A DNA stretch of 6,122 nucleotides from the NCBI GenBank assembly GCA_964195005.1, contig CAXMOO010000156.1, positions 1-6,122 of the forward strand, read 5' to 3'. The notes beneath the pieces were generated by a model. The model searched no databases. It had not been told where the DNA came from and saw nothing but the letters and a program-made list of their open reading frames with translations. Positions 1 to 5,596 of the stretch are shown piece by piece. Position 1 is the first letter of the stretch. Each line of letters starts with the position of its first letter. This DNA comes from JAUXLW01 sp964195005. GTDB lineage: Bacteria > Actinomycetota > Acidimicrobiia > Spongiisociales > SHLN01. Position numbers and translations under genes: made by a program.

Positions 1-324
1 GTGATGGTTGATCAGGGCTCAGACAGGGCCCCGGTGGTGAGTGCGACTAGTGGGGTGATTCCCCCCAAAATACGACGTTTCGTGCTGCTTCGTGACCGGG
101 GTTGCACTATTGATGGATGCGGGAGCCGCTACCGGCTCCAGGTCCACCACATTGTTCCCCGCAGCCAAGGAGGCACCCACGAAGTTGGGAACCTGACCAC
201 GTTGTGCTGGTGGCACCACCACGTTGCTATTCACGGTCGCGGATACCGTATCGATCCCACCAGTCCCCCCCAACGCAGACACATCATCCCCCCAGAACAC
301 GACCCAACCAAAAACCCACCCTGA
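1..324 (+). CDS. HNH endonuclease domain, C-terminal part of a DUF222/13E12-type protein (5' partial)
   Basis: This is the C-terminal end of a protein with an HNH nuclease fold, which would cut DNA using a metal ion. Counting from the first codon in the window, a phrase IPPKIRRFVLLRDRGC (about 20-35) leads into the zinc-type HNH core: Cys35 and Cys40, the paired His49-His50, Asn63 in VGNLTTLC, Cys69 and the His72-His74 cluster. This order and the wording around it match the HNH tail of actinobacterial DUF222/13E12-repeat proteins, which normally carry several hundred residues of DUF222 before it. The frame is open up to base 1, so the GTG/ATG at the edge is probably internal and the N-terminal part lies outside the window. 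All HNH residues seem present. The protein ends in a Pro-rich tail. The cellular role of this family is not established; many copies lie near mobile DNA. A 5' truncated pseudogene cannot be excluded from here. Confidence 0.85.
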   Translation: MMVDQGSDRAPVVSATSGVIPPKIRRFVLLRDRGCTIDGCGSRYRLQVHHIVPRSQGGTHEVGNLTTLCWWHHHVAIHGRGYRIDPTSPPQRRHIIPPEHDPTKNPP

Positions 325-458
325 CGGATTGCGGGTCGACAGCCCCGCGCGGAGTGCATGCCGTTTTGTTCCGACTGCTCACGTGCTCGTCCGTGTCCGG
401 GACTGAGGGCACGACCCGCTAAAGCCGCCGGCTGGAAGGGTCGCGCCTTTACGCTCTG
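325..458. other. Gap between HNH gene and mscS-like gene
   Basis: This 134-bp gap has no convincing gene. A 5-bp GC-only inverted repeat (GCGGG at 331-335, CCCGC at 344-348) follows the HNH stop closely but lacks an adjacent T-run, so it is at most a weak terminator. A larger hairpin lies at 408-447 and is listed separately. I could not pick a convincing -35/-10 promoter pair. Confidence 0.6.
408..450 (+). promoter_or_regulatory. Imperfect hairpin before the mscS-like start (terminator or 5' leader structure)
   Basis: Two inverted repeats share nearly the same centre. The inner stem is AGCC (423-426) with GGCT (430-433) around a 3-nt loop. The outer stem is CGACCC (412-417) with GGGTCG (438-443), and it extends past one A/C mismatch to GGC (408-410) with GCC (445-447). 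An internal loop of 5 and 4 nt separates them. The right arm takes in the only purine-rich ribosome-site candidate (GGAAGGG, 434-440), and TTT follows at 448-450. It could end HNH transcription or mask the ribosome site of the channel gene. The T-run is short, so both roles are uncertain. Confidence 0.4.
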
Positions 459-1319
459 GTGATGTTCGTAGCGGCCAGCCTTTCCGAAAACGTCACAAGC
501 TACGCGGCCATCTCCAGCTACGTGATAGTGGGGCTGGTGCTGGTGGCGACCTGGGCTATCACCCGCTGGGGCCATCGAGCCGTGGATCGCGTTGTGGAAC
601 GGCGTGGGACAGACAGCGAACGTCGTCAGCGCATCAGTACGTTGTGGATAGTCATTCGCCGGGTCACCCTGGTGGCGTTGTGGATCCTCGGCTTGCTCAT
701 GGTGTTGAGCGTGTGGGACATCAGCATTGCTCCGCTCCTCGCCGTGGGGACTGTTGTTGGTTTGGCTTTGGGCTTCGGAGCACAATCGCTCGTGAAAGAC
801 CTGATTGCCGGGTTTTTCATCCTCGTGGAGAATCAGTTCTCCATCGGCGACGTAGTGGAAATTGCCGGCACGTCGGGGACGGTGCAAGACATTCAGCTGC
901 GTGTGACTGTGTTGCGGGACCTCGACGGCAAGGCCCACTACATTCCCAACGGGTCAATCGTTGTGGCCACCAACTACACCCAGGACTTTGCCACCGCGGT
1001 CATCGACATCGGGGTCAGCTACGACACCGACGTCGATTTCGCCATGTCGACCATTCTCGACGAGGCAGAGGCGATGCAGGCCGATGAGGAATGGCAGGAG
1101 TCGATACTCGAGACGCCCCAGCTGTTAGGCGTTGACGAGCTGGCGGATTCGGCCGTCGTCATTCGAATCCTGCTGCGGGTGGTGCCCGAGCAGCGCTGGG
1201 CGGTCCGCCGCGAGTTCCTACGGCGGGTGAAGAACCGGCTCGACGCCGCCGGGATCGAGATACCGTTCCCCCATCGCACACTGGTCATCAAGGGTGGGGA
1301 ACCAGCGCCCGGTTCCTAG
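459..1319 (+). CDS. MscS-family small-conductance mechanosensitive ion channel
   Basis: This is a membrane channel that opens under membrane tension and releases solutes after osmotic downshock; it would form a heptamer in the inner membrane. Of 286 residues, hydrophobic spans lie at about 18-36, 62-84 and 88-121. The third is the Gly/Ala-rich pore helix (VGLALGFGAQSLVKDLIAG, 100-118). It is followed by the beta-domain motif NQFSIGDVVEI (125-135), then YIPNG (161-165), and the C-terminal IPFPHRTL (268-275), all hallmarks of MscS proteins. The length matches the short three-helix class of E. coli MscS (286 residues). The start is GTG at 459 or the adjoining ATG at 462; both give the same protein within one residue. 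The ribosome-site candidate (434-440) is rather far upstream and sits in a hairpin. The stop overlaps that of the convergent lipid kinase gene. Assignment to the family is secure; ion preference and gating are unknown. Confidence 0.95.
   Translation: MMFVAASLSENVTSYAAISSYVIVGLVLVATWAITRWGHRAVDRVVERRGTDSERRQRISTLWIVIRRVTLVALWILGLLMVLSVWDISIAPLLAVGTVVGLALGFGAQSLVKDLIAGFFILVENQFSIGDVVEIAGTSGTVQDIQLRVTVLRDLDGKAHYIPNGSIVVATNYTQDFATAVIDIGVSYDTDVDFAMSTILDEAEAMQADEEWQESILETPQLLGVDELADSAVVIRILLRVVPEQRWAVRREFLRRVKNRLDAAGIEIPFPHRTLVIKGGEPAPGS
1316..1319. other. Overlapping convergent stop codons in CTAG
   Basis: The palindrome CTAG contains both stops: TAG at 1317-1319 on plus for the channel gene, and TAG at 1318-1316 on minus for the lipid kinase gene. 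No intergenic terminator can exist between them, so each transcript must end inside the other gene or run antisense to it. Confidence 0.9.
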
Positions 1320-2245
1320 TTGTCCGCCCGGGGTGCCGCTACCAGCAAGGCATTGGGCACATTCGTGATGCGCAGTTCACCAAGCTTGCCCCAGAGCTCG
1401 CCGTCTGCCTGGAACAGCGCCGGTGGGTCTGCTTCCACCGTCAGCTCGCCGACGGAGGGCCAGACTGTGGCTCCAGGGATCTTGTCGAGTCCCCTCCCGG
1501 CCGCAGTGGTCAGTGCCAGCCCCACGCCCCTGCTTGCCGTGGCTCGTTCGACGATCAGGGCACTGAGGCCCTCTGCCGGTGCGGGTGTCAGGCGCAATGG
1601 GAGTCTTCCGAAGTAGGTGTACGGCCAATGCACCTGGGTCAAAACCGCAACCGCGTTGGCCCGTTGGTCGGCGGACGTAACCCGCATTGTGGCCGCCCGG
1701 TTGCGGAACCTGCTCAGGAAGAGCCAGGTGGCTGAACGGGCATAATGGAGCCCGCCGAACCAGGCCTTGCGATGTGGCGTGGCCTCGGCCTGCTGGACTA
1801 TCTCCGCATCGAGCCCGATCCCGGCGGCGAACAGGGCGTAGCCGGACAAACGGGGCCCCGGGCCATTGCTTTCCACCCTGGCCACCGGGATGCGGCCGGT
1901 GTTCGGGCTGGCGGCCAGAAACTTGGCGGCAGCCAGGGGTCGGGAGGGAAGTTTGAGGATTCGGGACATTACGTTGGTGGTGCCCACGGGAATCAACCCC
2001 AGGGCGCTATCGGTGCCGACCAGGCCGTTGGCGACATGGTGGGTGACGCCGTCCCCACCCATCGCCACCACCATCTCTACCCCGTTAGCGGCTGCCTTGG
2101 CGCTGGCATCCCCGGATTCCTCGGGGCCGTTGGGCCACACCGATTCCACCTCGTAGGTCTCCGAGAGGACCGCCAGCACCTCCCGGTGGGTGGCGCCGGT
2201 GAATCCAGAGGCGAGAGGGTTTGCTATTAGCAGTAGGCGCGGCAT
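1316..2245 (-). CDS. Diacylglycerol kinase-family lipid kinase (YegS/LCB5-like)
   Basis: This is a soluble or membrane-associated kinase that would transfer phosphate from ATP to a lipid such as diacylglycerol or a related alcohol. The 309-residue protein shows the expected order: NPLASG (9-14) at the nucleotide-binding N-terminus, MGGDGVTHHVANGL (62-75) with the GGDG catalytic loop, IPVGTTNVMSRIL (85-97), and the C-terminal FQADGE (278-283) with the acidic pair expected in the second lobe. Many family members have G-T-x-N-D-F/L-A-R in the third motif; here it is GTTNV-M-S-R, a form I associate with actinobacterial relatives, so it is probably a subfamily trait rather than damage. Start is ATG at 2245 without a clear ribosome site. 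It lies 59 bp downstream of the MFS gene on the same strand and could be the last gene of that transcript. The lipid substrate cannot be read from sequence. Confidence 0.9.
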   Translation of the reverse strand: MPRLLLIANPLASGFTGATHREVLAVLSETYEVESVWPNGPEESGDASAKAAANGVEMVVAMGGDGVTHHVANGLVGTDSALGLIPVGTTNVMSRILKLPSRPLAAAKFLAASPNTGRIPVARVESNGPGPRLSGYALFAAGIGLDAEIVQQAEATPHRKAWFGGLHYARSATWLFLSRFRNRAATMRVTSADQRANAVAVLTQVHWPYTYFGRLPLRLTPAPAEGLSALIVERATASRGVGLALTTAAGRGLDKIPGATVWPSVGELTVEADPPALFQADGELWGKLGELRITNVPNALLVAAPRADN

Positions 2246-2267
2246 CAGCGCAGGCTAACGGCCCCAA

Positions 2268-2285
2268 ATCGCTCGCACATCGCTC
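2268..2285. repeat. Short direct repeat upstream of the lipid kinase gene
   Basis: The 7-mer ATCGCTC occurs at 2268-2274 and again at 2279-2285 on the plus strand, an 11-bp spacing, within the 59-bp gap before the lipid kinase start. Spacing of about one helical turn would suit a tandem protein-binding site, but two 7-bp copies can also arise by chance. Confidence 0.3.
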
Positions 2286-2304
2286 ATAAGCCGCGACAGG
2301 AGAG

Positions 2305-3537
2305 CTACGTGGTGCTCGCCCAATCCCGGGGGGAGTCGTCGACCCGCGCCAGGACGACCCTGGCGACCACCAGGAAGATGAAAAGGGCACCCATAGCCGT
2401 CATGCGCCCGAGGCCGGCGACGTCCGCGATCAAGGCCCAGAGCAGTGGCCCGAGGATGGTGGCGAAGCGTCCCACCGTGGCGTATAGGCCGTAGAACTCG
2501 GCGAAGTGCTCGGGCGGGGAGATGCGGGCCATGTAGGTGCGGTCGGCGCTCCAGGTGGCTCCCAGAGCCAACCCACCCATGACCACGAGCGTCGTTCCTA
2601 AAGATTTAGCGTCCAGAGCGGCAGCGAGAAGTCCGAAGATCCACGCAGCCATCCATAGGTAGAGCGCCAGGTGAAGGGTGCGACGGGGGCCGATGTGCTC
2701 GGTGAGGCGGCCGCCTCCGATTCCACCGGCGATAGAGGCGAGGATTCCGTATGCGAGTACGATCTCTAGCTCGCTGAGGGTGAATCCAACCTCTTCGAGG
2801 GCGAAAACGGTGAGAAAGCCGCCGATCATGGTGTTGATGGCATCGCTGTAGAAGAACCGCCCGATGAGAAACGGCACTAACCCCTCGTAGTTGCCGGCTG
2901 CTCGCCACGATTTCTGGACCTGAGAAAGAGCCTGTCGCACAGATGGCGGGTTGCCTGGCCTGCGGGGCCGAGGGCGTTCCTTTAGAAAGAAGAACGCCGG
3001 CAACGCGAAAATCAGAAAGAGCACCGCCAAGGTACGAAACACCACGGCATGGCCATGATCATCAATCAAGAGGCGCCCCACCCCAACTGCGATGAACGAG
3101 CCGATATAGCCAATCCCGACACCGAGGCCTGATATCCGTCCGCGGTTCTCTTCCGTCGATACGTCCACCAGCAGGGCATCGTAAAAGAAGGAACCGACAT
3201 GGAATCCCACAAGGGCGAGAGAAAACAATGCCAGCGAGACCCCGACGCCGGGGCTGGCAAGGAAAAAGGTCGCCGAAACGGCAACCAGGGTTGCTCCTAT
3301 GAGGTAAGGACGCCGGGTCCCCCGATGATCGCTTCTAGCTCCCAGCCATGGTGCGAGGATGATCACGGCAATCATCGCGGCGTCGATGGCCAGAGCCAGA
3401 TCGCGATCCCGCCATTCGTTTGTATCAACCACCCATTCCGCGAAATAGAGGCCGCCAACGCCGAGGGCAAAGACGGTGTTTGCCAGGTCGTAGGTCGCCC
3501 AGGCCGCCACGCTGCGGCGGGTGGGCCGCCATGTCAC
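2305..3537 (-). CDS. UMF1/Atg22-like major facilitator superfamily transporter
   Basis: This is a polytopic inner-membrane transporter of about 12 helices; the substrate is unknown. From the GTG at 3537 the protein has 410 residues. Family-type motifs are YDLANTVF in helix 1 (about 16-23), the MFS loop WLGARSDHRGTRRP (64-77), RGRISGLGVGIGYIGS (132-147), which is the most typical stretch of the UMF1 group, a second-half loop RLTEHIGPRRTL (277-288), and EFYGLYATVGRFATILGP (about 346-363). The frame stays open to 3684, but the extra 49 residues would overlap the gene upstream, are not hydrophobic and look unlike the family's N-terminus, which begins shortly before the YDLAN motif. The GTG at 3537 overlaps the upstream stop as GTGA, so translation is probably coupled. 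The family name covers yeast vacuolar amino-acid effluxer Atg22 and many uncharacterised bacterial proteins, so a specific cargo should not be assigned. Confidence 0.88.
   Translation of the reverse strand: MTWRPTRRSVAAWATYDLANTVFALGVGGLYFAEWVVDTNEWRDRDLALAIDAAMIAVIILAPWLGARSDHRGTRRPYLIGATLVAVSATFFLASPGVGVSLALFSLALVGFHVGSFFYDALLVDVSTEENRGRISGLGVGIGYIGSFIAVGVGRLLIDDHGHAVVFRTLAVLFLIFALPAFFFLKERPRPRRPGNPPSVRQALSQVQKSWRAAGNYEGLVPFLIGRFFYSDAINTMIGGFLTVFALEEVGFTLSELEIVLAYGILASIAGGIGGGRLTEHIGPRRTLHLALYLWMAAWIFGLLAAALDAKSLGTTLVVMGGLALGATWSADRTYMARISPPEHFAEFYGLYATVGRFATILGPLLWALIADVAGLGRMTAMGALFIFLVVARVVLARVDDSPRDWASTT
3534..3537 (-). promoter_or_regulatory. GTGA stop/start overlap (translational coupling)
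   Basis: On the minus strand the four bases GTGA contain the GTG start of the transporter (3537-3535) and the TGA stop of the upstream gene (3536-3534). No good ribosome site precedes the GTG, so ribosomes finishing the upstream gene probably restart here. This overlap is what decides the transporter start. Confidence 0.7.
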
Positions 3538-4133
3538 TCCGCTGGCAGCTCGATGGCGTAGTAACCAGCGGGAGGTCGAAAGACAGAGCGGTTCATCGGC
3601 GAGAGCCAGGCAGCCGGATGGATCACGGGGAGAACTCGGCCGGTGGCCTTCCAACTCACAGCCGCGAACCGTCGATGAGTCCACATGGTTGCCGCGTCCC
3701 GAGCCAGTCCAGGAAGCAGCAGCATCTCGGCCGAGTCCACAGCACCAAGCTTGATGGGAAGGCGAAGGTATCCGAGACCGCGTGCGACCGCCCGACGGTC
3801 GGTGATGATCGTCGCCTGGGTCGCTCCCAGGACGGCGGCGGTCTCGAGAGCCCAGAGTGACTCGTGATGCAGCGAGAGAACGCCGATGGTCGCGGCGTCG
3901 GAGATCTCCATGCCAATCTCACTCGCCCACGACTGATCGTTGAGGACATCTAGAACCGAGCTCAGGCCTTGCGAGGCCCGATAGGCGTCGGGGTCGAGCG
4001 CCGGCTCCGTGACGGCGAGGATCAGTGGTGAATCGGGCCGGCGGCGGCGGATTTGTTGGGCGGCATCTAGCCCTTCGCCGACCCAGTTGTCCCTGGTCAG
4101 ACCCATCAATCCCTCGGCGGCAAGGCGCGCCAA
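3534..4133 (-). CDS. Uncharacterised protein, possibly eIF-2B/NagB-RpiA-fold related
   Basis: I do not recognise this gene with certainty. From TTG at 4133 it gives 199 residues without signal peptide or membrane span. Its layout resembles the eIF-2B alpha/beta/delta and methylthioribose-1-phosphate isomerase fold: a helical N-terminal part (RRRRPDSPLILAV, about 29-41), a beta-strand phrase ATIGVLSLHHESLWALETAAVLGA (81-104), then ATIITDRRAVARGLGYLRLP (107-126), LGAVDSAEMLLLPGLARDAA (129-148) and a strand AAVSWKATGRVLPVIHPAAW where relatives read GADA...VNKVGT...PFYV. The match is by pattern only, and the key Asp and Cys of the isomerase are not visible. The frame is open upstream to about 4202 and its extra 23 codons (including LESATRDEWSDPLSLAR) look protein-like but hold no ATG, GTG or TTG, so the true start is uncertain. 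It is followed directly by the MFS gene through a 4-bp overlap. Confidence 0.7.
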   Translation of the reverse strand: MARLAAEGLMGLTRDNWVGEGLDAAQQIRRRRPDSPLILAVTEPALDPDAYRASQGLSSVLDVLNDQSWASEIGMEISDAATIGVLSLHHESLWALETAAVLGATQATIITDRRAVARGLGYLRLPIKLGAVDSAEMLLLPGLARDAATMWTHRRFAAVSWKATGRVLPVIHPAAWLSPMNRSVFRPPAGYYAIELPAE

Positions 4134-4220
4134 ACTCAGAGGATCGGACCACTCGTCACGAGTAGCACTTTCGAGAAGCTCGAGAGGTTGCGTTTTCCCG
4201 CCTTAGCCGTTCCTCTCAAT

Positions 4221-4634
4221 TTATCCGGTTTGGCGGAACTTCGCACTTTGGTCGAGGAGAGCCTGGATCTCATCGCGAAGGTGGCCCGGCCTGAAGGGTT
4301 TGGTGATGAAGCCGTCCGCCCCTCTTCGCTCGGCGGCGGCCGCCACTTCGGGTTGGGCATGAGCGGTGACGATGATGATGCCGATATCGGCGGTGGCGGC
4401 ATCGCCGCGCAGTTCCCGTAGGACCTCCCACCCATCGATGCCGGGCAGGCCAATATCGAGCAAGATGACGTTGGGCAGCTCAGCTTTGGCCATGGCCAAG
4501 CCGGAAATTCCGTCCTCCGCGCTCAACATGCGAAGGCCGAGCGGGCGAACGCTCACCTCAATGAGGCGACGCACGCTCGGCGAGTCTTCAACTATGAGCA
4601 CAGTGGCGGCCGCTCGGGGCGCTCCGGAGTGCAT
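4221..4634 (-). CDS. Single-domain response regulator (receiver only)
   Basis: This is a cytoplasmic phospho-receiver protein that would take a phosphoryl group from a histidine kinase and pass the signal on by protein contact. The 137 residues hold one CheY-like domain and no output domain. Acidic pocket Glu16-Asp17 (VLIVEDS), phospho-acceptor Asp60 in LLDIGLPGIDGW, switch Thr90 in IIIVTAHAQ and Lys112 in FITKPF are all present, so the domain should be phosphorylatable. ATG at 4634 is used; about ten residues precede the first strand. A GTG at residue 12 is the only near alternative and would leave the first strand too short. There is no histidine kinase in the window, so it is an orphan here. 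It lies 36 bp downstream of the nuclease lipoprotein gene and 87 bp before the TTG of the next gene. Relatives act in phosphorelays, motility or as adaptors; nothing here chooses among them. Confidence 0.93.
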   Translation of the reverse strand: MHSGAPRAAATVLIVEDSPSVRRLIEVSVRPLGLRMLSAEDGISGLAMAKAELPNVILLDIGLPGIDGWEVLRELRGDAATADIGIIIVTAHAQPEVAAAAERRGADGFITKPFRPGHLRDEIQALLDQSAKFRQTG

Positions 4635-4670
4635 GAGCTGATTGTCGGCATGAGCCAGGTTTGCCTGTAG

Positions 4671-5486
4671 CTAAAAGGCGCGGCGGGCCACTACATTCCC
4701 AGAGGCGTCGAGTAGGTAAGCGGTGTCGCCCCCATTGTTCCAGATCGCGTCGCCATCGCACCAGTAAAGCTTGTCATTTCCATCGTCGCCGCAGCCACTC
4801 AGAACCCGGACTCGCTCACCAGCTTCGAGCTCGAATCCTGCCGGGAACCTAAATCGGTGCCGGGAGGATTCGTCGCGCAGGGCCCAACCTGAGAGCTCGA
4901 CGGTTCGGCTTCCCTCGTTGGCGACTTCCACCCATTCCCCGTTGGGGTTCTGCGAATCATCCCCCGGGGCATCCGGCTGGAGGTCGCTGATCGTGAGCGT
5001 GGCAGAAGTGGTCGGACCGCATGCGCCGCCTTCCCACAAGCCCAGGCGGTTGGCGAAAGCGCTGGCCTCTTCAGCCTTGAAATCATCCAAAAGGGCATGC
5101 CCATTCGACAGTGCGAGCGCGAAGCCGCCGGTGATGAGCTCCTGGTTGATGAGAACGCCGTCGTCGGTGTAGACGTAACGCAGGAGGCGCCCGAACTGGT
5201 CGTCATCGTTACCAGCCAAGCGAACTGTGGGCCCGACCAGATCACGCGTGGCGGCCCTGGCTTCTTCCGAGAAGCATTCGCCCAGTTCCGGGGTGTTTAT
5301 GCCCAGCAGGCGCACATCGCGCTCTCCGCCGTCGATTCGAACCACCAGGGAGTCGCCATCCAGAACCGTGACGACCTCTACGGTGTCCTGCGGAAATGGC
5401 GGCTCCACGGTGCTGGTGCAGGCAGCGGCAACCAGTAGCAGGGGGATGACCAATCGGGGGCGACTCACGGCGAAGACGTTACTCAA
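4671..5486 (-). CDS. Lipoprotein with thermonuclease (SNase) domain and C-terminal lamin-tail domain
   Basis: This is a predicted surface-anchored nuclease. Residues 9-23 form a short lipoprotein signal (RPR, then LVIPLLLVAAAC) with the lipobox Cys23. A staphylococcal-nuclease domain follows at about 35-152: VLDGDSLVV (41-49, Asp45 equals SNase Asp21), VRLLGINTPE (58-67, Arg59 and Glu67 equal Arg35 and Glu43) and DQFGR (96-100, Arg100 equals Arg87). So the catalytic trio is intact; the calcium ligand Asp40 is Asn64 here. Residues about 160-271 form a lamin-tail (LTD) beta domain: NGEWVEVANEG, VELSGWALRD, FPAGFELEAGERV and IWNNGGDTAYLLD. LTD often sits on secreted bacterial nucleases and may aid DNA or surface binding. 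The frame allows TTG at 5486; GTG at 5468 would give a shorter signal of 17 residues to the Cys. Neither has a visible ribosome site, since the upstream DNA is the heptamer array. Confidence 0.93.
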   Translation of the reverse strand: MSNVFAVSRPRLVIPLLLVAAACTSTVEPPFPQDTVEVVTVLDGDSLVVRIDGGERDVRLLGINTPELGECFSEEARAATRDLVGPTVRLAGNDDDQFGRLLRYVYTDDGVLINQELITGGFALALSNGHALLDDFKAEEASAFANRLGLWEGGACGPTTSATLTISDLQPDAPGDDSQNPNGEWVEVANEGSRTVELSGWALRDESSRHRFRFPAGFELEAGERVRVLSGCGDDGNDKLYWCDGDAIWNNGGDTAYLLDASGNVVARRAF

Positions 5487-5596
5487 GGCGGAGTCAGCAG
5501 TCAGCAGTCGGCAATCGGCAGTAGGCGGTAGGCAGTAGGCAAGAATCCTGCTTCCTGTTTCCTGTTTCCTGCTTCCTGCCTCTTGCTTCCTGCTCA
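5487..5596. repeat. Compound heptamer tandem repeat filling an intergenic space
   Basis: From 5492 the plus strand runs in strict 7-base steps. Units 1-7 (5492-5540) follow AGTMRGC and drift in order: AGTCAGC twice, AGTCGGC, AATCGGC, AGTAGGC, GGTAGGC, AGTAGGC. One transition unit, AAGAATC (5541-5547), is followed by units of CTGYTTC type (5548-5589: CTGCTTC, CTGTTTC twice, CTGCTTC, CTGCCTC, TTGCTTC) and a last partial CTGCTCA (5590-5596), which ends on the stop codon of the M15 gene. No unit is lost or gains a base across the switch. The array occupies essentially all of the 107 bp between two minus-strand genes. Intergenic heptamer arrays are known from filamentous cyanobacteria (STRR sequences); whether this one is related is unknown. 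Confidence 0.9.

Noticed and set aside
231..938. A long minus-strand open frame (235 codons) antisense to the HNH tail and mscS-like gene
   Set aside because: Its product is rich in His, Pro, Arg and Gln without any domain pattern, and it lies opposite two well-supported genes; it is a GC-driven shadow.
3538..3684. 49-residue N-terminal extension of the transporter from the ATG at 3684
   Set aside because: It lies entirely within the preceding gene in another frame, is not hydrophobic, and the GTGA junction gives a family-like start at 3537.
3420..3860. A plus-strand open frame (146 codons) across the transporter/eIF-2B-like junction
   Set aside because: It is antisense to two real genes and low-complexity basic in composition, with no recognisable motif.
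4171..4183. Inverted repeat TCGAG-AAG-CTCGA considered as terminator or operator
   Set aside because: A 5-bp stem with a 3-nt loop and no T-run is expected by chance in this composition.
4635..4670. CAGG-CAAA-CCTG hairpin after the lipoprotein stop as terminator
   Set aside because: Only a 4-bp stem and no T-run; the next gene starts shortly after on the same strand.
5487..5596. Heptamer region considered as a CRISPR array or phage attachment site
   Set aside because: There are no spacers; units abut without unique sequence, and no integrase, Cas gene or tRNA is present.
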